Assembly (NCBI GenBank): GCA_039194665.1 | Contig: JBCCVW010000214.1 | Span: forward strand, 1 to 7,637 | From: JABSQH01 sp039194665 | GTDB taxonomy: Bacteria > Actinomycetota > Acidimicrobiia > Acidimicrobiales > Ilumatobacteraceae | DNA length: 7,637 nucleotides | Direction of reading: 5' to 3' | Shown here: piece by piece, positions 1 through 6,338 of the stretch | Position numbering within the stretch: the stretch's first letter is position 1 | How the letters are laid out: every line of letters begins with the position of its first letter | Notes under the pieces: generated by a model | What the model was told of the DNA's origin: nothing | Database searches by the model: none | What the model saw: the letters and a program-made list of their open reading frames with translations, nothing else | Position numbers and translations under genes: made by a program

Positions 1-93
1 ATGTCCGCCGACCTCGAAGTGGCCGTCGAGGAAGGCTCGACCGAGGTTCGCCTGGGTACTGCACTCTTCGGCCGGCGGCCACCTCGCCAATGA
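1..93 (+). CDS. YggS/PLPBP-family pyridoxal phosphate-binding protein, C-terminal end (partial)
   Basis: Frame 1 is open from the first base to a TGA at 91-93 and encodes 30 residues. The segment MSADLEVAVEEGSTEVRLG followed by TALFGRR matches the C-terminal signature of the YggS/PROSC (PLPBP) family, in which a 'MSxDxxxAIxxGSTxVRxGxxxFG' stretch forms the last phosphate-contacting strand and helix. These small single-domain PLP carriers take part in vitamin B6 homeostasis and have no firmly established catalytic reaction. About 200 N-terminal residues lie outside the window, so the PLP-binding lysine cannot be checked. A yggS gene directly before sepF is the usual arrangement in Actinobacteria and Firmicutes, which supports the call. 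The ATG at position 1 is an internal methionine of the motif, not the start. Confidence 0.88.
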   Translation: MSADLEVAVEEGSTEVRLGTALFGRRPPRQ

Positions 94-170
94 GCGCAGC
101 GAACGCCGCCCCGGCGCGCGTCCGCGGGTGCACGACGGGTGTCGACTAGCCTCCCACGCAGGAGGATTGC
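94..170 (+). promoter_or_regulatory. yggS-sepF intergenic region with possible -10 element and sepF ribosome binding site
   Basis: This 77-bp gap ends in a strong Shine-Dalgarno AGGAGG at 160-165, five bases before the sepF ATG, which fixes that start. TAGCCT at 147-152 fits an actinobacterial TAnnnT -10 and would place a transcript start near 159. No convincing -35 is seen, so the promoter is tentative. A short inverted repeat, CGCCG-CCC-CGGCG at 104-116, lies just after the yggS stop. It has no T-tract, so it is at best a weak terminator. Confidence 0.4.
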
Positions 171-776
171 ATGTCTTTGTGGAAGCGGACCATGGACTAT
201 CTGGGTCTCGGTCCCGACGACGCTTACGACGACTACGACGCGTACGACGAACCGGAGCCAAGTCGCGGGCGCGCCCCGCGTGAGCCCGATCAGCGTGGTG
301 GCCGAGGGTGGGAACCCGAAGGCGAGCCAACCGTGCGCACCGTGTCGGGTCGCCCGAGCTTTCCTTCGCGCGATTTCGATGCCTCAGCGAGTCGTCGGCC
401 AGCACCCAATGGTCCCAACGGACGGAGCGAAGCACCGCGCGACGACTCCGGTGTGCACATCCGCCCGGCCGAGCCGGCGCCTGCAGCCGGCGGTCAGGCG
501 CAACTCCGCAGTGTCCCTGGAGGATCGATGGAACCGCAGACCGTACGACCGCGTCGCTTCGATCAAGCGCAAGAGCTCGCCGACAAGTTCAAAGACGGCC
601 AGCCGGTGATCATGAATCTCGAGGGCACCGAACGCGAGGTGGCGCGCCGGCTGATCGACTTCGCCAGCGGCATCTGTTACGCCCTCGACGGTTCGATGGA
701 GAAGGTGGCCACCGGGGTGTATCTGCTCAAGCCGCTGGCGGCCCGCCAGCCGCGCTACGAAGAGTACGACGACTGA
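171..776 (+). CDS. sepF: Cell division protein SepF
   Basis: This 201-residue protein is predicted to be SepF, the cytoplasmic membrane anchor that binds the FtsZ C-terminal tail and bundles or tethers Z-ring filaments; most Actinobacteria lack FtsA. Residues 1-14 (MSLWKRTMDYLGLG) look like the amphipathic membrane-targeting helix. Residues 15-120 form a linker rich in D, P, R and G, with a DDAYDDYDAYDE acidic/tyrosine run at 16-27. The conserved SepF fold is at about 122-188, beginning with TVRPRRFDQAQELADKF, and includes the NLEGTEREVARRLIDFASG helix region and ending in the VYLLKP strand. A short acidic tail, EEYDD, follows. An AGGAGG ribosome binding site precedes the ATG. Position between yggS and a DivIVA gene is typical. 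The linker is long and low in complexity, but the core is intact. Confidence 0.94.
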   Translation: MSLWKRTMDYLGLGPDDAYDDYDAYDEPEPSRGRAPREPDQRGGRGWEPEGEPTVRTVSGRPSFPSRDFDASASRRPAPNGPNGRSEAPRDDSGVHIRPAEPAPAAGGQAQLRSVPGGSMEPQTVRPRRFDQAQELADKFKDGQPVIMNLEGTEREVARRLIDFASGICYALDGSMEKVATGVYLLKPLAARQPRYEEYDD

Positions 777-796
777 CACGCGCGAACGGAGATCCG

Positions 797-1789
797 ATGG
801 ACCTCAGCCCGCAGCGAATCCGCACCGCGGAGTTCCGCACCGTTCGAAAGGGCCTCGACCCCGACCAGGTTCGCGAGTACCTCGGTGAAGTCGCCGACGA
901 GTTGCAGCGAGCGCAGAACGAAGCCACGGCGATGGAGGCGCGGGCGCGGGCTGCGGTGGCCCGAGTACAGGAATTGACCGAGGCCGGTGCCGACACGACC
1001 GAGCCGGCGACTCCGACCACGGCCCCGACGAGCGAGCCGTCACCGGCGGCGAGCCCATCGAGCGAGCCGACTGCCGAGCAGGTCGACTCGATCAGCCGCA
1101 CGCTGCTCCTCGCCCAACGCACCGCCGATGCTGCAATCGCCGACGCCGAACGGGAGGCGACCCGCCTGCGCTCGGAGGCCGAGACCGAGTCGGCCAAGAC
1201 CATCGACTCGACGCGGGAGATGGCAGCATCGCTCATCGAGGAGGCTCGCGACGAGGCGCGACGAGAGAGCGAGCAGGCGCGCAGCTCAGCGGCTGGCGAG
1301 GTCGACTCGCTGTTGGCTCGACGCGACTTTCTCGAGTCCGACGTCAACCACCTCGAGCAGTTCCTGGTGGAGCAGCGCACCCGTCTGCGAGATGCCGCCA
1401 ACGAGCTCATCGCCATCACCGATCGGGTCCCGGGAGGCCTCGGCGACGTTCGCCCGCCGCTGCTGTCCGCGGCCGACGACGACACCGGCACGGCGACACC
1501 GGAGGCCTTCGATCCGCGTGATGTGCGCGATCCGGGCGAAGACGATGCCGCTGACATCGTCGATCCCGTCCAAGCCGGCGACACTGACGATGTCACGGTT
1601 GCTCGGTTCGACATCGACGAGTCAGCCGGGGAACCGGCTGCCACGCCCGGCGACGCGGTCGCAGACGATCCTGGTGACGCCATCGACCAGCTCGATCACA
1701 CCCCGGTGTTCGGCGTGGGCGACAGGGAGACCGCCGCTGCGGGCGACGACGAGTTCACCTTCTCGTTCGACGACGACAAGAACCGCTGA
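797..1789 (+). CDS. DivIVA-domain coiled-coil protein
   Basis: The encoded protein is 330 residues. The ATG at 797 is chosen because GGAGA at 788-792 precedes it and because the DivIVA-like region begins right at this Met, although the frame is open far upstream. Residues 1-40 (LSPQRIRTAEFRTVRKG, then DPDQVREYLGEVADELQRA) match the N-terminal DivIVA lipid-binding and dimerisation domain. Residues about 41-63 continue as coiled coil. Residues 65-93 are a T/P/S/A-rich low-complexity insert. A second coiled-coil region covers about 94-206, followed by an acidic, disordered tail (about 225-330, many D and E). DivIVA/Wag31 proteins mark curved membrane at poles and septa and recruit cell-wall synthesis. 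The N-terminal domain is divergent from Wag31, so an exact polar-growth role is inference. It follows sepF by 20 bp with no yggT between. Confidence 0.82.
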   Translation: MDLSPQRIRTAEFRTVRKGLDPDQVREYLGEVADELQRAQNEATAMEARARAAVARVQELTEAGADTTEPATPTTAPTSEPSPAASPSSEPTAEQVDSISRTLLLAQRTADAAIADAEREATRLRSEAETESAKTIDSTREMAASLIEEARDEARRESEQARSSAAGEVDSLLARRDFLESDVNHLEQFLVEQRTRLRDAANELIAITDRVPGGLGDVRPPLLSAADDDTGTATPEAFDPRDVRDPGEDDAADIVDPVQAGDTDDVTVARFDIDESAGEPAATPGDAVADDPGDAIDQLDHTPVFGVGDRETAAAGDDEFTFSFDDDKNR

Positions 1790-1849
1790 CTGATCCGCTG
1801 GCGGGGTCGCGCCGGTCGGAACCCAGGCGATGCGCTGCGATCGCGTCGG

Positions 1850-1855
1850 TAGCAT
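1850..1855 (+). promoter_or_regulatory. Probable -10 element of a leaderless ileS promoter
   Basis: TAGCAT fits the actinobacterial TAnnnT -10 consensus and ends six bases before the ileS GTG at 1862. A start site 6-7 bases downstream of the -10 would fall on or next to that GTG, giving a leaderless mRNA. No Shine-Dalgarno sequence is visible before the GTG, which agrees with this. No clear -35 hexamer is found about 17 bases upstream. This is inferred from position and motif only. Confidence 0.5.
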
Positions 1856-1861
1856 GCTCGC

Positions 1862-4800
1862 GTGCCCTATCCCGACGTCGATCCGCGCCCCGACTTCCCA
1901 CGCCTGGAAGACGAGATTTTGGCGCGCTGGGCCAAAGACGACACGTTCCGCGCATCGATCGATCAACGTCCGGCGGGGATCAACGGTGACAACGAGTTCG
2001 TGTTCTACGACGGGCCGCCGTTCGCCAACGGGCTCCCGCACTACGGCCATCTGTTGACCGGATTCGTCAAGGACGCCATTCCGCGGTACCAAACCATGCG
2101 CGGACGGCGTGTGGAGCGACGCTTCGGCTGGGACTGTCATGGGTTGCCCGCCGAGGTGAAAGCCGAACAAGAGCTGGGGATCTCCGGGCGCCCGGCGATC
2201 ACTGCGTTCGGCATCGATCGGTTCAATGACGCCTGCCGTACGAGCGTGCTGCAGTACACCAACGAGTGGGAGAAGACGGTTACCCGACAGGCGCGCTGGG
2301 TCGACTTCCACAACGACTACAAGACGATGGATCTCGACTACATGGAGTCGGTGATCTGGGCGTTCAAGCAGCTCTGGGACAAAGGCCTCGTCTACGAGGC
2401 CAACCGAGTGATGCCCTACTCGTGGGGCGCCGAGACGCCGCTGTCGAACTTTGAGATTCGTCTTGACGATGCGACGCGGCCGCGCCAGGACCCGGCGATC
2501 ACCGTCGCGTTCGACCTTCACCCCCAACCGGGTGATCCAGGGCCCATGAAGATGCTCGCCTGGACGACCACACCGTGGACGCTGCCGTCGAACCTCGCCC
2601 TCATCGTTGGACCGGAACTCGACTACTCGATCATGGAGCTCGACGGGACCTACTACGTCCTCGGCGCCGACGCGGTGGCGACGTACGAGCAACAGCTCGG
2701 CGAGGCAACCGAACACGGTGTCGTCACCGGTCGAGAGCTGATCGGGCGGACGTACACGCCCCTGTTCGAGTACTTCGCCGATCGCCCAGACCTCTACGGG
2801 TTCCGCGTCGTTGGCGACGACTTCGTCGCGACCGACGAGGGCACCGGCATCGTGCACAGCGCGCCCGGTTTCGGTGAGGACGACCAACGAATCGGCGACG
2901 ACAACGGGATGGGCATGGTCGTGCCCGTCGACGATCAGGGCCGATTCACCGACGAGGTCACCGACTTCGCCGGACTGAACGTCTTCGACGCGAACCCCGA
3001 GATCATTCGCTGGCTCAAGGCCGACGGCCGCCTGCTCCGCCACGACACCTACGAGCACAATTACCCACACTGTTGGCGCACGAACACCCCGATCATCTAC
3101 CGCGCCCTGCCGAGTTGGTACGTGAAGGTCACCGACGTTCGCGATCGGATGGTGGAGCTCAACCAACGGATCAAGTGGGTACCCGAAAACGTGAGCGATG
3201 GCCGATTTGGTCGGTGGCTCGATGGTGCCCGCGATTGGTCGATCAGTCGCAACCGCTTCTGGGGGTCGCCGATCCCTGTGTGGCGCAGCGACGACCCGGA
3301 ATATCCGCGCGTCGACGTGTACGGCAGCCTCGACGAGATCGAGGCGGACTTCGGCGTTCGTCCGGACAACTTGCACCGACCGATGGTCGACGAACTCGTG
3401 CGTCCGAACCCCGACGACCCGACTGGCAAGTCGATGATGCGGCGCGTCCCCGAGGTGCTCGATTGCTGGTTCGAATCAGGCTCGATGCCGTTCGCCCAGG
3501 TGCACTATCCGTTCGAGAACACCGAGTGGTTCGAGCACCACTTCCCGGGCGACTTCATCGTCGAATACATCGGCCAGACCCGTGGATGGTTCTACACGTT
3601 GCACGTGTTGGCCACAGCGTTGTTCGACCGCCCGGCATTCCTCAACTGCATCAGCCACGGCATCGTCCTCGGCGACGACGGGCAGAAGATGTCGAAGAGC
3701 CTCGACAACTATCCCGACCCTCAGGAGATGTTCGATACCCACGGCGCCGACGCCATGCGGTGGTTGCTGCTGTCGTCGCCGATCCTTCGTGGCACGGACG
3801 GAATGGTCACCGAAACCGGCATGCGCGACACGGTGCGCCAAGTGCTGCTCCCGTTGTGGAACACCTGGTACTTCCTGTCGCTCTACGCCAACGCCGCTGG
3901 GCACGACGCCCAGCTGCGGACCGACTCCACCGACGTGCTCGATCGATACGTGCTCGCCAAGACACGCGAACTGGTCGTCGACGTCACGGGCGAGCTCGAC
4001 GACCTCGACCTGTTCGGCGCATGTCAGAGCGTGCGCGAGTACCTCGACGTACTCACCAACTGGTACGTCCGGCGTAGTCGCACGCGCTTCTGGGAGGGCG
4101 ATTCACAGGCGATCGACACGTTGCACACGGTGCTGTCCGTATTGGTGCGCACCGTCGCCCCGCTGCTACCGCTCGTCGCCGAGTCGATCTATCTCGGACT
4201 GCACGGCGAGGGCAGCGTGCATCTCACCGACTGGCCGAGCGCCGACGAGCTCCCTGCAGATGACGACCTCGTCGAGTCGATGGATCTGGCGCGCGACGTG
4301 TGCTCGGCGACGCTGTCGGTACGCAAGACCCATCAACGTCGGGTGCGCCTTCCGCTGTCCTCGCTCACGGTGGCCAGCGCCGATGCTGATCGGCTCGCGC
4401 CGTTCCGCGACCTGATCGCCGACGAGGTCAACGTGCACGAGGTCGAGTTGACGACCGACGTCGGGTCGGTGGCACACGAAACCTTGCAACTCGTTCCAGC
4501 TGCCCTCGGGCCACGCCTCGGGCGAGACATGCAAGCGGTCGTTGCGGCACACAAGGCCGGCGACTGGCACGTCGACGCGGACACTGTGGTCGTCGGTGGC
4601 CACCAGCTGCAGCCGGGCGAGTACCGCCTCGAGATGGTGGCAGGAGACGATCTGGCGAGCACCGGGCTTGCGTCCGGCGGGGGTGTCGTCGCCCTCGATA
4701 TCGACGTCACACCCGAATTGGAACGCGAGGGCCGAGCCCGGGACCTGGTGCGAGTCATCCAACAGGCGCGCCGTGATGCCGAACTCGACGTGTCGGACCG

Positions 4801-4969
4801 GATCGCCGTGGAGGTGTCGGCCGCGGGGACGTGGATCGAGGCACTCGAGGCCCACCGCGAGTTGATCGCCGCAGAAACGCTCGCGGTCGACCTGGTGGGC
4901 GTCGCCGATGACCAGGCCTCCGGTGCGGACGATCCGAACGTCGCCGTCCAGCGGCGCAGCGCGTCGTAG
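1862..4969 (+). CDS. ileS: Isoleucyl-tRNA synthetase, type II (eukaryote-like)
   Basis: This 1035-residue class Ia synthetase attaches isoleucine to tRNA-Ile in the cytoplasm and edits mischarged valine. The HIGH motif is HYGH at residues 60-63, with GWDCHGLPAE at 89-98. The CP1 editing domain carries TTTPWTLPSN (235-244) and GTGIVHSAPGFGEDD (327-341), including the conserved acidic editing position. FWGSPIPVW is at 466-474 and KMSKS at 609-613. The anticodon-binding region follows at about 665-840, then a C-terminal domain with no zinc-binding cysteine cluster. The length, HYGH, FWGSPIP and KMSKSLDNYP features, and the lack of a C-terminal zinc site, point to the type II enzyme of archaea, eukaryotes and many Actinobacteria rather than the E. 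coli type. The GTG start at 1862 lacks a ribosome binding site and is probably leaderless. All catalytic motifs are intact. Confidence 0.97.
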   Translation: MPYPDVDPRPDFPRLEDEILARWAKDDTFRASIDQRPAGINGDNEFVFYDGPPFANGLPHYGHLLTGFVKDAIPRYQTMRGRRVERRFGWDCHGLPAEVKAEQELGISGRPAITAFGIDRFNDACRTSVLQYTNEWEKTVTRQARWVDFHNDYKTMDLDYMESVIWAFKQLWDKGLVYEANRVMPYSWGAETPLSNFEIRLDDATRPRQDPAITVAFDLHPQPGDPGPMKMLAWTTTPWTLPSNLALIVGPELDYSIMELDGTYYVLGADAVATYEQQLGEATEHGVVTGRELIGRTYTPLFEYFADRPDLYGFRVVGDDFVATDEGTGIVHSAPGFGEDDQRIGDDNGMGMVVPVDDQGRFTDEVTDFAGLNVFDANPEIIRWLKADGRLLRHDTYEHNYPHCWRTNTPIIYRALPSWYVKVTDVRDRMVELNQRIKWVPENVSDGRFGRWLDGARDWSISRNRFWGSPIPVWRSDDPEYPRVDVYGSLDEIEADFGVRPDNLHRPMVDELVRPNPDDPTGKSMMRRVPEVLDCWFESGSMPFAQVHYPFENTEWFEHHFPGDFIVEYIGQTRGWFYTLHVLATALFDRPAFLNCISHGIVLGDDGQKMSKSLDNYPDPQEMFDTHGADAMRWLLLSSPILRGTDGMVTETGMRDTVRQVLLPLWNTWYFLSLYANAAGHDAQLRTDSTDVLDRYVLAKTRELVVDVTGELDDLDLFGACQSVREYLDVLTNWYVRRSRTRFWEGDSQAIDTLHTVLSVLVRTVAPLLPLVAESIYLGLHGEGSVHLTDWPSADELPADDDLVESMDLARDVCSATLSVRKTHQRRVRLPLSSLTVASADADRLAPFRDLIADEVNVHEVELTTDVGSVAHETLQLVPAALGPRLGRDMQAVVAAHKAGDWHVDADTVVVGGHQLQPGEYRLEMVAGDDLASTGLASGGGVVALDIDVTPELEREGRARDLVRVIQQARRDAELDVSDRIAVEVSAAGTWIEALEAHRELIAAETLAVDLVGVADDQASGADDPNVAVQRRSAS

Positions 4970-4982
4970 TCGTTCGACGGTA

Positions 4983-5045
4983 TTCGTTTCGCCCGGCTTC
5001 CTCCGGTAGAGTCCGGCGCTCACCCAAGCCGGAAGGAGGCAATTC
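4983..5045 (+). promoter_or_regulatory. Promoter and ribosome binding site for the DksA/TraR-like gene
   Basis: TAGAGT at 5007-5012 is a good TAnnnT -10. A weak TTCGTT at 4983-4988, 18 bases upstream, could serve as -35. Transcription would begin near 5019. GGAAGGAGG at 5031-5039 is a strong Shine-Dalgarno, six bases before the GTG at 5046, and it decides that start. A 7-bp inverted repeat, CCGGCTT (4993-4999) and AAGCCGG (5026-5032), spans the -10 and touches the Shine-Dalgarno. Confidence 0.55.
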
Positions 5046-5795
5046 GTGGCCGCAGCGAAGTCATCGGGTTCATCGCGCACATCTGGCTCGTCGAAGAAGT
5101 CGTCCGCCAAGAAGTCCGCCGCCAAGAAGTCCGCCGCCAAGAAGCAGACGCCGAAGAAGACGTCTGCCAAGAAGAGCTCCTCGCCAGCAAAGAAGTCGAC
5201 CGCCGGGAGTACGAAAGCGAAGAAGGCCGCAGCAAAGAAGCCTGCCAAGAAAGCGACGGCCAAGACGGGAGCGGCGAAGAAACTTGCCAAGAAGGCCCCC
5301 GCCAGGGCGGCAGCGGCAAAGAAGTCTGCCAAGAAGGCCGCAACGACCGGTGGTTCAGGAGGACGTCCTGAAATCCCCGCACCACGGGGTACCACCAAGG
5401 ACGGCATCTCCTACACCAAGGACTTCGATGTCAAGTTTCTCAAGGCGCAACGTGAGGAGTTGCTCGAGCGACGCGCCGCCGAGCTGGCGCGCGCGACACG
5501 GCTCGAGGACGAAGCGACCAGCCTGATCGAAGACGGCGAAATGGGTGATGTGCAGTTCGATGACGAAGGCGGCGAGGGCGACACCATGGTCGTCCAACGC
5601 GACCTCGATCGCGTGCTGTCGAGCCAATCGCGTCAGACGGTCGACGAGATCGATGCTGCATTGGCACGCATCGAGGCCGGGACGTACGGCTACTCCCAGG
5701 TGTCGGGCGAACCGATTCCGCGTGAACGCCTCGAAGCAATCCCCGAGACCACCGTGCTCGCTGCCGAGAAGGTCGGCGGCATCGGCCCGCGCTGA
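5046..5795 (+). CDS. DksA/TraR-like protein with lysine/alanine-rich N-terminus and no zinc-finger cysteines
   Basis: The encoded protein is 249 residues. Residues 1-100 are a histone-H1-like tail with 31 lysines arranged as 14 KK doublets separated by A, S, T or P, probably binding DNA or RNA. After a G/P hinge (102-120), residues 125-241 align with the DksA/TraR family: a long helical region (126-212) with an acidic turn near 163-179, then GTYGYSQVSGEPIPRERLEA in the zinc-finger place. The four positions expected to be cysteine are S217, S220, L238 and E241, and the whole protein has no cysteine, so it cannot be a C4 zinc finger. DksA binds the RNA polymerase secondary channel; here a nucleoid-associated or polymerase-linked role is inferred, not shown. 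The GTG start is supported by GGAAGGAGG. The gene between ileS and lspA is syntenic with a similar gene in Streptomyces. lspA follows after 18 bp. Confidence 0.85.
   Translation: MAAAKSSGSSRTSGSSKKSSAKKSAAKKSAAKKQTPKKTSAKKSSSPAKKSTAGSTKAKKAAAKKPAKKATAKTGAAKKLAKKAPARAAAAKKSAKKAATTGGSGGRPEIPAPRGTTKDGISYTKDFDVKFLKAQREELLERRAAELARATRLEDEATSLIEDGEMGDVQFDDEGGEGDTMVVQRDLDRVLSSQSRQTVDEIDAALARIEAGTYGYSQVSGEPIPRERLEAIPETTVLAAEKVGGIGPR
5103..5144 (+). repeat. Tandem 15-bp coding repeat
   Basis: The unit TCCGCCGCCAAGAAG is present in two perfect adjacent copies (5115-5129 and 5130-5144), preceded by a 12-bp shortened copy (TCCGCCAAGAAG, 5103-5114). The unit encodes SAAKK and the short copy SAKK. It lies in the lysine-rich tail of the DksA-like gene and keeps the frame, so copy-number change by slippage would lengthen or shorten the tail by five residues. 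Confidence 0.9.
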
Positions 5796-5813
5796 TCGCC
5801 AGCACTTGCGGCG

Positions 5814-6338
5814 ATGACCCTCCCGGCCGCATGGCGGCTCCCGCTGGTGATCGCCGTGGCCATCGTGGTTGCCGATCAGGTGACCAAGACGTGGGCACTC
5901 GACGAGCTGTCGGACGGTCGGACGATCCACGTGATCTGGACCCTGCAGTGGAACCTGGCCTTCAATAGCGGCCTCGCGTTCGGGCGTGGGCAGGGGTTCG
6001 GTCCGCTGATCGGTGTGGTCGCCACATTGGTGATCGTGTGGCTACTGCTGACGTTGCGCAAGGAGTCGAGCACGCTGAGTGCGATCGGCATGGGCTGTTT
6101 GATCGGCGGCGCCGCAGGCAACCTGATCGACCGCATGTTCCGGGGCGACGCGTGGTTGCGCGGATCGGTCGTCGACTTCATCGACTTCCAGTGGTTCCCG
6201 ATCTTCAACATCGCCGATATCGCCATCAACGTGGGCGCCGGCCTGTTGATCCTGGGCAGCATTCTGCAACACCGCGGACCGGAAGCGGACGAGGTCGGCG
6301 TCGCGCCGCCGACCGACGTCGACACGCCGGATCGGTGA
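5814..6338 (+). CDS. lspA: Lipoprotein signal peptidase (signal peptidase II)
   Basis: This 174-residue integral membrane aspartyl protease removes the signal peptide from prolipoproteins after Lgt adds diacylglycerol to the lipobox cysteine. Family motifs are in order: ADQVTKTWA (20-28), WNLAFNSGLAFG (46-57), GGAAGNLIDR (98-107) and the VVDFIDF..FPIFNIADIAI stretch (119-138). The catalytic aspartates are predicted to be D106 and D135. Four hydrophobic membrane segments are visible at about 9-25, 63-80, 88-103 and 133-151. A short charged cytoplasmic tail (152-174) ends the protein. Length is typical. There is no clear Shine-Dalgarno before the ATG at 5814; only 18 bp separate it from the upstream stop, so translation is probably coupled. 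The stop overlaps the rluD start. Confidence 0.96.
   Translation: MTLPAAWRLPLVIAVAIVVADQVTKTWALDELSDGRTIHVIWTLQWNLAFNSGLAFGRGQGFGPLIGVVATLVIVWLLLTLRKESSTLSAIGMGCLIGGAAGNLIDRMFRGDAWLRGSVVDFIDFQWFPIFNIADIAINVGAGLLILGSILQHRGPEADEVGVAPPTDVDTPDR

Noticed and set aside
308..796. Upstream in-frame extension of the DivIVA gene across sepF
   Set aside because: The frame is open, but the translation is arginine-rich shadow sequence of sepF. The ATG at 797 has a ribosome binding site and begins exactly at the family N-terminus.
1790..1849. Possible T-box riboswitch or factor-independent terminator before ileS
   Set aside because: Too short for a T-box, no conserved T-box core, and no stem followed by a T-tract was found.
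1622..3376. A 584-codon open frame on the minus strand across ileS
   Set aside because: It lies opposite the well-conserved ileS and has no recognisable domain. Long antisense frames are expected in GC-rich genes with strong third-position bias.
4166..5407. A 413-codon minus-strand open frame with a phenylalanine/alanine-rich part
   Set aside because: The F/A-rich section is only the complement of the AAG-rich lysine tail of the DksA-like gene. It has no family match and no start signals.
6038..6334. Upstream in-frame extension of rluD inside lspA
   Set aside because: The extra 99 residues are an out-of-frame reading of lspA, and the family N-terminus begins at the GTG at 6335.
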